A DNA stretch of 64,000 nucleotides from DATMAM01 sp035559995. Its GTDB lineage: Bacteria > Desulfobacterota > Binatia > UBA9968. The translations under genes and the position numbers were made by a program. The notes beneath the pieces were generated by a model, which saw only the letters and a program-made list of their open reading frames with translations, was not told the DNA's origin and did not search any database. The stretch is from the NCBI GenBank assembly GCA_035559995.1, contig DATMAM010000031.1, forward strand, positions 1 through 64,000, in the 5' to 3' direction. The first letter of the stretch is position 1, and the number at the start of each line of letters is the position of its first letter. Shown piece after piece: positions 34,147 to 43,404 of this stretch.

Positions 34147-35241
34147 ATGATTCGGGTTAGAAACCTCGCCAAGACCTACCGTACCGAGCACGAAGAGGTG
34201 GGCGCCGTCCGCGGCGTTTCCTTTGAAGTCGCCGAAGGGGAATTTTACACGCTTCTCGGCCCGAGCGGCTGCGGCAAGACCACCATACTCCGCTGCATCG
34301 CGGGATTGGAGCGCCCGGACTCGGGCGAGATCCAGTTGGCACAGACAACCGTTTTTTCCGCCGACAGCAATATCAACGTCCCTCCCGAGAAGCGCGGCAC
34401 GGGCATGGTTTTTCAGTCGTACGCGATCTGGCCGCACATGACCGTTTTCGACAATGTCGCTTTTCCGCTGCGCGAGAGCGCCAAGCGGTTGACGCGCTCG
34501 CAGATCCGCGAGCGCGTCAACCGAGTCCTCGACCTCGTGCGCCTGACCGGGCTCAACGAGCGCGCCGGCGCGCAGCTTTCCGGCGGGCAGCAGCAACGCC
34601 TGGCTCTCGCGCGCGCGCTCGTTGCGGAGCCCAAGGTGCTGCTCCTCGACGAGCCCCTGTCAAATCTGGACGCGAAGCTGCGCGGCGAGATGCGCGTCGA
34701 GTTGCGCGAGCTCCAACGCCGGCTGCAGATCACGACGCTTTACGTGACCCACGACCAGGTGGAGGCGCTGTCGATGTCGAACCGAATCGCGGTTTTGCGA
34801 GAGGGCCGGATCGTACAGGCGGACACGCCGCATGAGGTTTACCAGCGTCCGAGCGGGAGCTTCGTCGCGCGCTTCATGGGCTCGACCAACCTTGTGCCGG
34901 GAATCCTCACGCGCGGCCACGATCTGGCGTGGGCCGTCGAGACCGAGATCGGCACCTTCACTTCCGAAAAAAGCGTCGATGTCCGCGCCGGCGACCGCGT
35001 GCTTTTGACCATCCAGCCGATCAACGTGGTGGTTCATCGGGAAATGAACCACGCGGCCAATGTCGTCAGGGGCAAAGTCGAGCTCACGGTCTTTTGCGGC
35101 GATTACGTCGACTGCCACTTCCGGGTCGGCACCCAGCTGATCTACGCGCGCCAGCACCCGGCGATCGCGCCCCGCCAGGGAGAGGAAGTTTATCTCGAAC
35201 TCCCGCCCCAGCATTGCATCGCGGTCGCGGAAGATTCCTGA
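34147..35241 (+). CDS. ABC transporter ATP-binding protein (Fe3+/spermidine/putrescine class, FbpC/PotA type)
   Basis: A 364-residue ATPase that powers an ABC importer at the inner membrane. Walker A is GPSGCGKTT (38-46), Q-loop Q90 (VFQSYAIWPHMT), signature LSGGQQQR (144-151), Walker B VLLLDEP (164-170) and the H-loop in YVTHDQVEA. A C-terminal regulatory (TOBE) region follows from about 240. All motifs are intact. It is the only ABC ATPase in the window and is not next to a permease, the nearest being at 43405 and 17192, so it may serve both. Confidence 0.93.
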   Translation: MIRVRNLAKTYRTEHEEVGAVRGVSFEVAEGEFYTLLGPSGCGKTTILRCIAGLERPDSGEIQLAQTTVFSADSNINVPPEKRGTGMVFQSYAIWPHMTVFDNVAFPLRESAKRLTRSQIRERVNRVLDLVRLTGLNERAGAQLSGGQQQRLALARALVAEPKVLLLDEPLSNLDAKLRGEMRVELRELQRRLQITTLYVTHDQVEALSMSNRIAVLREGRIVQADTPHEVYQRPSGSFVARFMGSTNLVPGILTRGHDLAWAVETEIGTFTSEKSVDVRAGDRVLLTIQPINVVVHREMNHAANVVRGKVELTVFCGDYVDCHFRVGTQLIYARQHPAIAPRQGEEVYLELPPQHCIAVAEDS

Positions 35242-35263
35242 AGCCATTTTCCCTTTTGGCTTC
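35240..35263 (+). promoter_or_regulatory. Hairpin at the stop of the ABC ATPase gene
   Basis: GAAGCCA (35240-35246) and TGGCTTC (35257-35263) pair perfectly over 7 bp; the loop is a T- and C-rich decamer. The 5' arm overlaps the stop codon. Spacing and absence of a following T-run argue against a strong terminator. Confidence 0.4.
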
Positions 35264-35424
35264 GGCGCCTTCGGCGTTGGATTCTCGGATTGCCATGATT
35301 CTCGCCTCGCAAGTCCTTGAAAATTTCGGGCGCGAAACGCGCAGCCAGAAAGCCCAAACTCTTGCAGCTTGCCGAAAGATGTGATGTTTCTGTGCGGATC
35401 CGACAAACGCGACGGAGGAAAAAA

Positions 35425-36789
35425 ATGGCGCCAGTTCCGGTTACCGAGCGGCTCGCGCAGTTCATAGCCGAGAGCAAGTACGAATCGATTTCCCGCGCAG
35501 CGGTCGAGAACGCAAAGCTTCACATCCTCGACACCTTGGGCGTGGCGCTTGCGGGTTACGAGCATCCCGTGGCGCAGATCGCCCTCGACTATTGCAAGTA
35601 CATGGCGGGGCCGCCGGAAGTCACCATTTGGGGGTCCGATCAGAAAGCCTCGATGCCGATGGGCGCTTTCACGAACGGCATCCTCGCGCATGCGATCGAC
35701 TTCGACGACTGGGACGGCATCGCGCACGTCGGCCATCCAAGCTGCATGGCCGTCTCCGCCTCGCTCGCGATCGCGGAGGCGCTCGGCGCACCCGGAAAGG
35801 ACTTTCTCAAAGGGTACGTCACCGGTATCGAGGTGGCCACGCAGGTTTCCGCCTCCTGTCCTGCGGACATCCACGACCGCGGGTTCCACAGCACCCCGAT
35901 CTTCGGGAGCCTCGGCGCGGTCGCGGCCGCGGCCAGCGTGCGCGCGCTTGACTCGGGCAAGACCAGAGCGGCGTTCGGCATCGCGGCGTCCGGCGCGAGC
36001 GGCCTCCATCGCCAGCAAGGCTCCATGGTGAAGCCGTTCCACGCCGCCAACGCGGCGCGCAACGGCGTCGAAGCCGTTCTGCTCGCGGAAAGAGGCTTTA
36101 CGGCCGATCCGGCGATCATCGAGAGCCCGCGCGGCTTTTGCGACTCGTTTTTCGGCAAAGACCGCTGCGACTACGAAAAAATGCTCGCGGGTCTGGGACG
36201 GCCTTACTTCCTCGAGTCTCCCGGGCTTTCCTTCAAGCTTCACCCCTGCAGCGCGCCGCAATTTCTCGCGGCGGACGCAACTCTCCATTTGGTGCGGACG
36301 CACAATATCCGCGCCGAAGACGTCGCCTACCTCGAGTTGCGCATCAACCCGGTGCGCCACAACCGCCACTACCGGCCATCGGTCGAAACCGGCCTCCAGG
36401 GAAAGTTCACCATCAACTACGTGGCCGCCGTTGCGCTCCTCGACGGCCGGCTGGAGCGAGCGAGCTTTTACGACGCCAAGGTGAAAGACCCGAAGGTTCA
36501 GGAAACCTTTAAAAAGGTGCGCGTCGTCGTCGACGAAACGATTCCCGTAAAAGGCGAATATTGCCCGGTCACGATCGCGCTCAAAGATGGGCGAAAATTT
36601 GAATACACCGCGACGATGCAAAAGGGCCACGCCAAAAACCCGCTCACGGAAGAGGAGGTTTTGACGAAGTTTCGTGACAACGCCAAAGAGAAGCTCTCGG
36701 AGGAGAGAGCGGACAAAATTATCGCCTGCGTCCGCAGCCTGGAGTCGGTAGGCGACGTGCGCGAGCTGACGGCGCTGCTCGCCGCATAA
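35425..36789 (+). CDS. MmgE/PrpD-family protein (copy 4)
   Basis: A 454-residue member: NAKLHILDTLGVALAG, AHAIDFDDWDGIAHVGHPSC (active-site segment), STPIFGSLGAVAAAASV, VKPFHAANAARNGV and FKLHPCSAPQFLAADA. GGAGG with a run of A precedes the ATG at 35425; the upstream frame from 35317 has no site. It ends the + strand run beginning at 24917. It resembles copy 2 in plan (HYRPSVETGLQGKFTINY against HFDRPVIRSGLEGKFSYQY), so these two are probably the closest pair. Confidence 0.88.
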   Translation: MAPVPVTERLAQFIAESKYESISRAAVENAKLHILDTLGVALAGYEHPVAQIALDYCKYMAGPPEVTIWGSDQKASMPMGAFTNGILAHAIDFDDWDGIAHVGHPSCMAVSASLAIAEALGAPGKDFLKGYVTGIEVATQVSASCPADIHDRGFHSTPIFGSLGAVAAAASVRALDSGKTRAAFGIAASGASGLHRQQGSMVKPFHAANAARNGVEAVLLAERGFTADPAIIESPRGFCDSFFGKDRCDYEKMLAGLGRPYFLESPGLSFKLHPCSAPQFLAADATLHLVRTHNIRAEDVAYLELRINPVRHNRHYRPSVETGLQGKFTINYVAAVALLDGRLERASFYDAKVKDPKVQETFKKVRVVVDETIPVKGEYCPVTIALKDGRKFEYTATMQKGHAKNPLTEEEVLTKFRDNAKEKLSEERADKIIACVRSLESVGDVRELTALLAA

Positions 36790-36839
36790 TCGAAAAGATC
36801 GGGAATCTTTCTTGGATTGCCGGCGCCGTAATTGTCCTC

Positions 36840-38180
36840 CTAATTTCCGCGAATCAAGTCGGTAAGGCGCGTGATATCCGAAACTTTTTCCAGCTCGAGA
36901 ACGGTCGCGCGCGTCTCCAGCGCCGCCTCACGCGTAAGGCTTCCTTCGACACAGGTAAAATATTTCGCCTCGAGTTCCTCCCGGCTCGAAATGCGCCGGG
37001 GATGCGCGACCTCCGCCGTGTAGCTCCGCCCGTTCGCGAGATAAACGGTCAGCTTTTCCTTCGGCCTTCTCTCGACCGCTCCTCCGGGCGGCGGCACGAT
37101 CGCGAGCCGCCGCATCAGCTCCTGGACGTCTTTTGATCGAACCCGCTCGTGCGTCATTTGTTTGAGCCCCATTTCGCGGTCCAGCAGAGCCACCGCCAGG
37201 CAATACCTCAAGCTGTACTGCCCTTCGTGGCTGTCGCCGGCCTGCTCGCGCCGCAGGGAGAACGCGTGCAGATCGCACTCGATCCGCTCCACCTCCTCGG
37301 GACGGATCGAGTGCTCCCTGACGATTTTCAGTAGCGCCTCGATTGGCCGGTGCGCCGGGCTGCAGCAGGGATATTCCTTCGTGACCGCGCCGCGTTCGAG
37401 CTCGTAGCGCGCTCCCAGGTCGCGGACCATCGCCTCCCAATCGATCTCGGCCTCGTCGCAAAACGCGTTGGCCAGCCCCTGTCGGGTCTCGATCACGGCT
37501 TTTTCCGCCGTAAACCCGCGCTGCGCCAAAGTTGCGGCCATCACGCCCGTCCGCGCGGCGTTGCCCGACACCAGGGCCTTCGCCATCGTTCCCATATTGG
37601 CGCGCAGACCGGCGGCGCCGTTGGCGGCAATGCCGAACGCCGTCTGCATCTGTTCAGCCGTCAAGCCGATGATGACGCCCGCCGCCGCGGCCGCTCCCAA
37701 GGACCCATTCGTCCCCGTGTGATGCCAGCCGCGGTAGGTCGGACCCTTGAGCCCTTCGCGGCCGGCGTCGAGCGCCCTGTCCAACCGGTAGCAAACCTCG
37801 CGCCCGACGATGTACGCCCGGAGCAGCATCCCGCCTGAGACGCGCCGCGGCTCGCCCAGAGCAAGAGCGGCGGGAAGCGTTTGCGTGCTGTAGTGGCCGC
37901 TGTCGTCGTAATCGAGCGCGTGCGCGGCATGGCCGTTCGCGAGCGCCGCGAGAAGCGGCGAGCTGCGAAACCCTTGCCCAAGCACGCTCGAGCGCTCGGC
38001 CGCTTCCTGATCCCTCACCCACTGCGCGAGCAGCCGGCACCCGGGATCGCGCGCCGCCGCCAGCGTGACCCCGATCGTATCGAGGAGCATCAGCTTGGCG
38101 TTCTCGACGACGCCGCCCGGCATCTCTTCGATCCTGGCGCTGGCGGCAAAGCGCGCAAGCTTCTCCGTCGCTCCCTGCAT
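36840..38180 (-). CDS. MmgE/PrpD-family protein (copy 5)
   Basis: A 446-residue member on the minus strand. Landmarks: NAKLMLLDTIGVTLA, AHALDYDDSGHYSTQTLPAAL, GTNGSLGAAAAAGVIIGL and TKEYPCCSPAHRPIEALL. AGGAG before the ATG at 38180 (7-base spacing) fixes the start; the frame opens at 38303 with an arginine-rich unconserved leader. It converges on copy 4 across a 50-base gap holding a small A/T-rich hairpin (36794-36810). The active-site segment has GHYSTQ in place of the usual HP; the effect is unknown. Confidence 0.85.
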   Translation of the reverse strand: MQGATEKLARFAASARIEEMPGGVVENAKLMLLDTIGVTLAAARDPGCRLLAQWVRDQEAAERSSVLGQGFRSSPLLAALANGHAAHALDYDDSGHYSTQTLPAALALGEPRRVSGGMLLRAYIVGREVCYRLDRALDAGREGLKGPTYRGWHHTGTNGSLGAAAAAGVIIGLTAEQMQTAFGIAANGAAGLRANMGTMAKALVSGNAARTGVMAATLAQRGFTAEKAVIETRQGLANAFCDEAEIDWEAMVRDLGARYELERGAVTKEYPCCSPAHRPIEALLKIVREHSIRPEEVERIECDLHAFSLRREQAGDSHEGQYSLRYCLAVALLDREMGLKQMTHERVRSKDVQELMRRLAIVPPPGGAVERRPKEKLTVYLANGRSYTAEVAHPRRISSREELEAKYFTCVEGSLTREAALETRATVLELEKVSDITRLTDLIRGN

Positions 38181-38235
38181 GTTCATTCTCCTGAATCGCC
38201 GCCCGCACCACCGGGCGCGGGTCGCGGCCGTTGCG

Positions 38236-38252
38236 CCGGCGCGAAGCGCCGG
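38236..38252 (-). promoter_or_regulatory. Tight GC hairpin between two minus-strand PrpD genes
   Basis: CCGGCGC (38236-38242) and GCGCCGG (38246-38252) pair perfectly over 7 bp with a 3-base loop, inside the 133-base gap between PrpD copies 6 and 5. There is no U-tract on the minus strand. Confidence 0.4.
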
Positions 38253-38313
38253 AGTTCCGTCACTTTCCGATGAGATCCTCGGCTGACGCTTTGAACGCGA
38301 CAAGGCGCCGCGC

Positions 38314-39687
38314 TCAGCTTCGCCGCAACACCGCCGTAAGGTGGCGCACGTCGTCCAGCCGATCCAGCTGGCGGACGATCTCGATCACCTCGGAAATTTG
38401 CTCCGGGCTCAAGAACTTGCGCGTGAGCTGGCGAAATTTCTGCTCCAAGGCTTCGTCCGAAACGGGATTGTCCGGATGGCCGGGCGGCACGATGACCGTC
38501 CGCCAAAACTGCGTTCGGTTCGCGCTGCGAATCCAGATCGTCGCCGGATTCGCACGCGGCCAATGGGCGTCGTGGTCCTTTTCGTGGTAAACCCTGGTGC
38601 GATCGATCAGCTTCAGGATATCCGGGGAGCGGAGCTTTTCCTCCGCGAATTGCTCCTCGCCCAGCTCTCCCTCGACCAAGGCCGCGGCCACCGAGTAGCG
38701 CACGCTGTGATTCGCCGTGTCGCGGTTCTTCGGGCGCGCGTAGGACGCGTTTCTCGTTTGATTGTCCGCGTCGCGCTTCGCCAGCCCGATCTCGATAGCC
38801 GTGATGTCGCGCCAGTTGAATTCCGGCTCGCGCGCCAGAGCCAGGGCCGCGGCGACCGCGGTCTGGCCGCACTTCACGGTATTGTAGAGCTTGGTGTAGC
38901 TTTCCAGGATCTTGTATTTCCCGACCGGCGCGAGAAGCCCGTCGCGCTTGCACGCGCCCGCGACCGCGCGCACATAGCCCGCTTCCCCCTCGAGCACCTC
39001 GTGAGGCCCGCTCACTCCCCGCTCCGCGAGCAACAAGGCCAAAACGGCCTGCTGGGCGACCATGCCGTCCAGGAGCGACTTGCTCGCGGGCATCTGCCCG
39101 TGGCTCGACGTGTCGAGCACCGCCCCGTGAAGGACCGACAGGCCGAGCGCGTTGAGCGCGCCTTCGCGGTCGAGCCCGAGCAGGTGCGCGCACCCGAGCG
39201 GGATCGAGAACGCGAGGTTCGAGCTGCCCGCCCAACCGCGCGCGCCGAGATCCGGTAGCCCGACGTTCTCCTGAAAGCGCGGCATGATCTCATAGCCGGT
39301 CACGATCGCCGTGATCAGCTTCTTGCCGCTCGCGCGCTCCCGTTCCGCGACGGCCAAAGCCGGCGGAATGTTGAAGCACGGGTGGCACGGATAGGGCCCG
39401 GGGTGGCCGTCCATAAAGTCCAAAAAGCGGAGCGCGGTGCCGTTCACGAGCGCGGCGCGATCGCACGACGTTCTTTCTTGCGTTCCGAACAGCGTCGCTT
39501 CCGGGACGCCGCCCAGCGAGAACACGGCCTTGCGCACGCGCTCCGTCGTGACGCCGCGCGCCCCGGCGATCATACAGCCGAGCGCGTCGAGCAGCCGCCG
39601 CTTCGCCTCGCGCACGACCTCCGCGGGCAGGCTATCGAAGCGAATGCCGAGCGCGATATCCACCAGTCGTTCGGTGCTCGAAGCCAT
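38314..39687 (-). CDS. MmgE/PrpD-family protein (copy 6)
   Basis: A 457-residue member, more divergent: AKRRLLDALGCMIAGA, LDFMDGHPGPYPCHPCFNIPP (active-site segment, with MD in place of the usual NDYDD), AFSIPLGCAHLLGL and LESYTKLYNTVKCG. It shares the LDF...CHPC/NHPS style with copy 1 and lacks the HAxDYDD consensus of copies 2-5. GGAG lies 7 bases before the ATG. It is first of the minus-strand pair with copy 5 and divergent from the binding protein at 39834. Confidence 0.83.
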   Translation of the reverse strand: MASSTERLVDIALGIRFDSLPAEVVREAKRRLLDALGCMIAGARGVTTERVRKAVFSLGGVPEATLFGTQERTSCDRAALVNGTALRFLDFMDGHPGPYPCHPCFNIPPALAVAERERASGKKLITAIVTGYEIMPRFQENVGLPDLGARGWAGSSNLAFSIPLGCAHLLGLDREGALNALGLSVLHGAVLDTSSHGQMPASKSLLDGMVAQQAVLALLLAERGVSGPHEVLEGEAGYVRAVAGACKRDGLLAPVGKYKILESYTKLYNTVKCGQTAVAAALALAREPEFNWRDITAIEIGLAKRDADNQTRNASYARPKNRDTANHSVRYSVAAALVEGELGEEQFAEEKLRSPDILKLIDRTRVYHEKDHDAHWPRANPATIWIRSANRTQFWRTVIVPPGHPDNPVSDEALEQKFRQLTRKFLSPEQISEVIEIVRQLDRLDDVRHLTAVLRRS

Positions 39688-39833
39688 GGGTTGTCTCCGT
39701 TGTAAGGGCGGATTTTCTCTCGCCTATCACACCGGCAAAAAAACTGTCAAACGAGCGCGGCCGCGGCGCGCGGTTGACACCGACGCGGCGCGGATGATAG
39801 TCGAGACTGTCGACTCGCTTCAGGAGGTCCAAG

Positions 39834-40853
39834 ATGATCCGTCGTGCGCGTTTGCTTCTTTCGCTCGTGCCAATCCTCGCTTGCCTTTTTGTCTTCGGCC
39901 GCCAGCCCGCGCGCGCCCAATCCGCCGAGAAGGAGAGGCTCATCGCGGGCGCCAAAAAGGAAGGCGAGCTTGTCATTTACGGCACGACCGATCTCCGACA
40001 ATCGACGATCATCAACGACAAGTTCCGCGAAAAGTATCCGTTCATCGACGTCAAACTGAACCGCTTTACGAGCGACAAGCTTTACCCGCGCCTGATCGCG
40101 GAAACTCGCTCCGGCAAATTTCTCGCCGACGTTTTGCAGAACAATACCTTGGGGATGCATTTCCTGCGAAAGGGCAAATTCCTCGCGCCTTACGTTTCGC
40201 CCGAGGAGCGCTTTTACCCGAAAGATTTTAAAGATCCCGGCTACTGGGTGACCAGCAGCATGAACCTCCACGTGATCGCCTACAACACCAAAGCCGTCGC
40301 GCGCGACAAGCTTCCCAGGACCTGGGAAGACCTCCTGCAGCCGCAATGGCAAGGGCGAATGATGCTCAACCCGCGCGAGCAGTGGTTTGCCTGGATCCTG
40401 CAAATCATGGGGAAAGAAAAAGGGCTCGCCTACATGCGCGCGCTCGCGAAGCAGAAGCTTGCGATTCGCCACGAGTCGACGGCCATGCGGGCCCAGCTCG
40501 TCGTCGCGGGAGAGGCCGATGTCGAGATCGATTCCACCTACAGCGTGATCCGGCCGCTGATGAAAAACGGCGCGCCGGTCGATTGGACCACTCTCGGACC
40601 GGCGCTCGTCGTTCCCGTCGCTTACGGGCTCGCGCAGCGGGCGCCGCACCCGAACGCGGCCAAACTGTTCATCGACTTCGTCTTGTCCAAGGAGGGACAG
40701 CAGCTCGTGTTGAGCTTTGACCGCCAGTCCGCGCGCTCGGACCTGGCCCAGGAGCAAAGCTCTCTCAAGAACGTGAACCTTGTGCCGCTCGACCCTTCGC
40801 AGGGCGACAACATGGAGTTCTACGCGCGCCAGGCGCAGGAGATCTTCAAATAA
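39834..40853 (+). CDS. ABC transporter extracellular substrate-binding protein, group B
   Basis: A 339-residue periplasmic receptor. The Sec signal ends ARA (about residue 28), then QSAEKERLIAGAKKEGELVI, REKYPFIDVKLN, VIAYNTKAV and LLQPQWQGRMML. AGGAGG lies 6 bases before the ATG. It is followed by PrpD copy 7, whose start lies 46 bases after this stop, and by a second receptor and a permease, forming the cluster 39834-45186. Confidence 0.86.
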   Translation: MIRRARLLLSLVPILACLFVFGRQPARAQSAEKERLIAGAKKEGELVIYGTTDLRQSTIINDKFREKYPFIDVKLNRFTSDKLYPRLIAETRSGKFLADVLQNNTLGMHFLRKGKFLAPYVSPEERFYPKDFKDPGYWVTSSMNLHVIAYNTKAVARDKLPRTWEDLLQPQWQGRMMLNPREQWFAWILQIMGKEKGLAYMRALAKQKLAIRHESTAMRAQLVVAGEADVEIDSTYSVIRPLMKNGAPVDWTTLGPALVVPVAYGLAQRAPHPNAAKLFIDFVLSKEGQQLVLSFDRQSARSDLAQEQSSLKNVNLVPLDPSQGDNMEFYARQAQEIFK

Positions 40854-40899
40854 ACCGGCGCGGAAGATCGCGCGGCCGCCACGAAATGTCGCAGAAATT

Positions 40900-42300
40900 T
40901 TGAGTCCCTTTTCCGCTCTCACCCGAACCGTGTCCGATTACGTGGCCGGAGCGCTTGACCGGCGACTTCCCGATCGCGTTCTTATTCACGCCAAGCAGCA
41001 CGTCCTGGACACGTTCGCCGCAATGCTTTCCGGCTCGCAACTTTCGCCCGGCCGCGCCGCGCGCCGATACGTTCAGGAAGAAGGCGGACCTCCTCGCGCT
41101 CAGGTCATTGGAAGCGCGCTCCTCACGTCAGCGACGCTCGCCGCGCTGGCGAACGGCGCCGCGGCCCACGCGGACGAAACCGACGACTCTCACGCCGCGT
41201 CAGGGACTCACCCGGGGTGCGCGGTCGTTCCGGCCGCCCTGGCGGTCGCGGAAAAATTTGGCCTGAGCGGCAAAGCCTTTTTGCACGCGGTCGTGGTCGG
41301 CTACGATATTGGCTGCCGGGTGGGCAGGGCTTTAAATCCCGCTGCGCTCTCGGAGACCGGCCACAGCAGCCGCGGCCTCGCCAACGTTTTTGGCGCGTCC
41401 GCGGCGGGCGCCGCGCTGTGGCGCCTTGACGCGGGCGAGGTTGCCTGCGCGCTCGCCTACAGTGCGCAGCAGGCCGCCGGCGTCGGAAGCTACATCCGCG
41501 CCGAAGAGCATTTTGAAAAGGCTCTCGTGTTGGGAGGGCTGCCCGCACGCAGTGGCGTGACGGCCGTCCTGCTCGCGCGCGCTGGCGGCCGGGGAGCCGC
41601 TGATCCTTTTTGCGGCGAGCGCAATTTCTTGGAAGCTTATTCGCCGGCGCCGCATCCGGAGGAGCTGACGCGCGGCTTGGGAGAGCTCTTCGAGGTTACG
41701 CAAACGAGCATCAAGAGATATTGCGTGGGCTCCCCCATTCAGGCGCCGCTGGAGGCGCTGCTTGACCTCATGGCCGAATCCCGCCTGTGCGCCGAAGACG
41801 TTCAGGCCGTCACCGTGCGGATTCCCGAGCGGCGCGCCGCGACGGTGAACGATCGCAACATGGCCGACGTCAATTTACAGCTCATTCTCGCTTTGGCCCT
41901 CGTCCATGGCAGAGTGTCCTTTACTGCCGTGCACAGCCAAGAATTGCGTGAAGATCCGTCGATCCGGTCCGTTCAAGCGCGCGTTCATTTGGTTCCCGAT
42001 CCCTCGCTGAGAGAAAGCGCATCCCCCCGGCAGGTCCGGCTCGAGGTGTTGACACGGGAGGGGAAGACGCTGAGCAAGCACCTATCGACCTATCGCGGCA
42101 CGCCGGAAAATCCTGCGTCGGGCCGGGAAATCGAAGACAAAGCCCGCGAGCTGATCGTCCCCGTCATCGGTCGAGAGCGCGCGGAACGCCTCATCCGGCA
42201 GGTCAACCAGTTGGAAGAATTGACCGATGTGCGTGAGCTGCGCCCCAACCTGGTCGCCAACGAACAAGACGCCAGCCAAACTACAGGAGGTGAGCCATGA
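40900..42300 (+). CDS. MmgE/PrpD-family protein (copy 7)
   Basis: About 466 residues. Landmarks: HAKQHVLDTFAAMLSG, AAHADETDDSHAASGTHPGC (active-site segment), LANVFGASAAGAALWRL and IKRYCVGSPIQAPLEALL. The frame overlaps the end of the 39834 gene, but the conserved N-terminus starts near 40900; candidate starts are TTG 40900 (chosen by alignment with copy 3) or GTG 40930. No good ribosome-binding site is visible, so translation may depend on the gene before it. The stop overlaps the next ATG (ATGA), so this enzyme and the 42297 receptor are coupled. Confidence 0.82.
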   Translation: MSPFSALTRTVSDYVAGALDRRLPDRVLIHAKQHVLDTFAAMLSGSQLSPGRAARRYVQEEGGPPRAQVIGSALLTSATLAALANGAAAHADETDDSHAASGTHPGCAVVPAALAVAEKFGLSGKAFLHAVVVGYDIGCRVGRALNPAALSETGHSSRGLANVFGASAAGAALWRLDAGEVACALAYSAQQAAGVGSYIRAEEHFEKALVLGGLPARSGVTAVLLARAGGRGAADPFCGERNFLEAYSPAPHPEELTRGLGELFEVTQTSIKRYCVGSPIQAPLEALLDLMAESRLCAEDVQAVTVRIPERRAATVNDRNMADVNLQLILALALVHGRVSFTAVHSQELREDPSIRSVQARVHLVPDPSLRESASPRQVRLEVLTREGKTLSKHLSTYRGTPENPASGREIEDKARELIVPVIGRERAERLIRQVNQLEELTDVRELRPNLVANEQDASQTTGGEP

Positions 42301-43361
42301 TTCCCAGGTTCCGGTCGTTCGTGACCATAATTTTTTTCTCTGCATTCGCCACCGTGGCGCCCGGTCTCGCGGCGGATGCGGGCAGAGCCTCAAGCCTGGA
42401 TGCTATCGTTCAAGGCGCGAAGAAAGAGGGTAAGCTGAGCTGGTCAACTAATCTCGAGGAGCACGAAGTTCGGGAAATGCACAAGGTTTTCCAGCAGGAA
42501 TTCCCGTTCATCAAAATCAACTACAAAAGGATCATGGGAGGCGAGCAGAGGCAGCGCATACTCTCCGAGATGCAAGCGGGGCTATTTCCCTACGACATGA
42601 TGAGCATCGAAGAGGAAGCGATGGATGATTTTCAGAAGCTCGGTTTCCTCATCGAGCCGATCGACTGGCAAAGGATCTTTGGCGTCGACCCTAGGATGGT
42701 TCACCCTAAAGGCTTTGCCGTCTCCGTCGGCAACAATCCGGCCGGAATCTATTACAATAACAAGCTCGTGCCCAAAGAACAGGTGCCGAAGACATGGACG
42801 GACTGTTACAACCCGTACTTTATGGGAAAGATGTCCGTGGATGTCCGGCCATCCCACATGGTTTCGGTCATGTACGGCTATGGCGAGGAATGGACGCTCG
42901 ACTACGCAAAAAAGCTGCTCGGGAACAAGCCCAAGTGGTTCCGCGGCAACTCGCTGGCGGTCACCATGGTCGCATCGGGCGAGGTGCTTCTGTCCTGTCC
43001 TGCCAGCCATGGTTCTTGGTATCGCGCCTCACAGGGAAAATCGGGCTTTCCCGTGAGCTTCGTCTTTCCAGAAGGCCCGGTCGTCGCGTCGCGCGAGCTG
43101 CTGCTCAGTCCGCTCAAAGGAGCGCAGAATCCTAACGCTGCCCTCTTGATGACCGGGTGGGTGGCAACCAAAGGGGTCAAGTACCTCCGCACAGGGCGCG
43201 AGAGCATCTTCCATCCGGAATCGGAGTTGGGAGCGCAGATAAGGAAAATGGGCCGGCAGCTCAAGGTCGCCGACTGGGACACTGCGATCCGATCCGAAGA
43301 GCTGATGCGCAAGATACTGGAAGTCTGGGGCTTTCCAAAACCGGAAAGGAAGGGCGGTTAG
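42297..43361 (+). CDS. ABC transporter extracellular substrate-binding protein, divergent group
   Basis: A 354-residue periplasmic receptor: a signal with GLAADAG (about residues 23-29), then SLDAIVQGAKKEGKLSWSTN. QEFPFIKINYKRI and AGIYYNNKLVPKEQVPKTWT follow. AGGAGGT precedes the ATG, which overlaps the PrpD copy 7 stop by four bases. The double-domain permease follows after 43 bases, so this is its likely primary receptor. It is distinct from groups A and B: the YNxK motif is YYNNK, and it lacks the KWKGK landmark. Confidence 0.84.
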   Translation: MIPRFRSFVTIIFFSAFATVAPGLAADAGRASSLDAIVQGAKKEGKLSWSTNLEEHEVREMHKVFQQEFPFIKINYKRIMGGEQRQRILSEMQAGLFPYDMMSIEEEAMDDFQKLGFLIEPIDWQRIFGVDPRMVHPKGFAVSVGNNPAGIYYNNKLVPKEQVPKTWTDCYNPYFMGKMSVDVRPSHMVSVMYGYGEEWTLDYAKKLLGNKPKWFRGNSLAVTMVASGEVLLSCPASHGSWYRASQGKSGFPVSFVFPEGPVVASRELLLSPLKGAQNPNAALLMTGWVATKGVKYLRTGRESIFHPESELGAQIRKMGRQLKVADWDTAIRSEELMRKILEVWGFPKPERKGG

Positions 43362-43404
43362 CTCACCTCATCGATTTCCAAACCGAACCACCGATACCGA
43401 AGAC

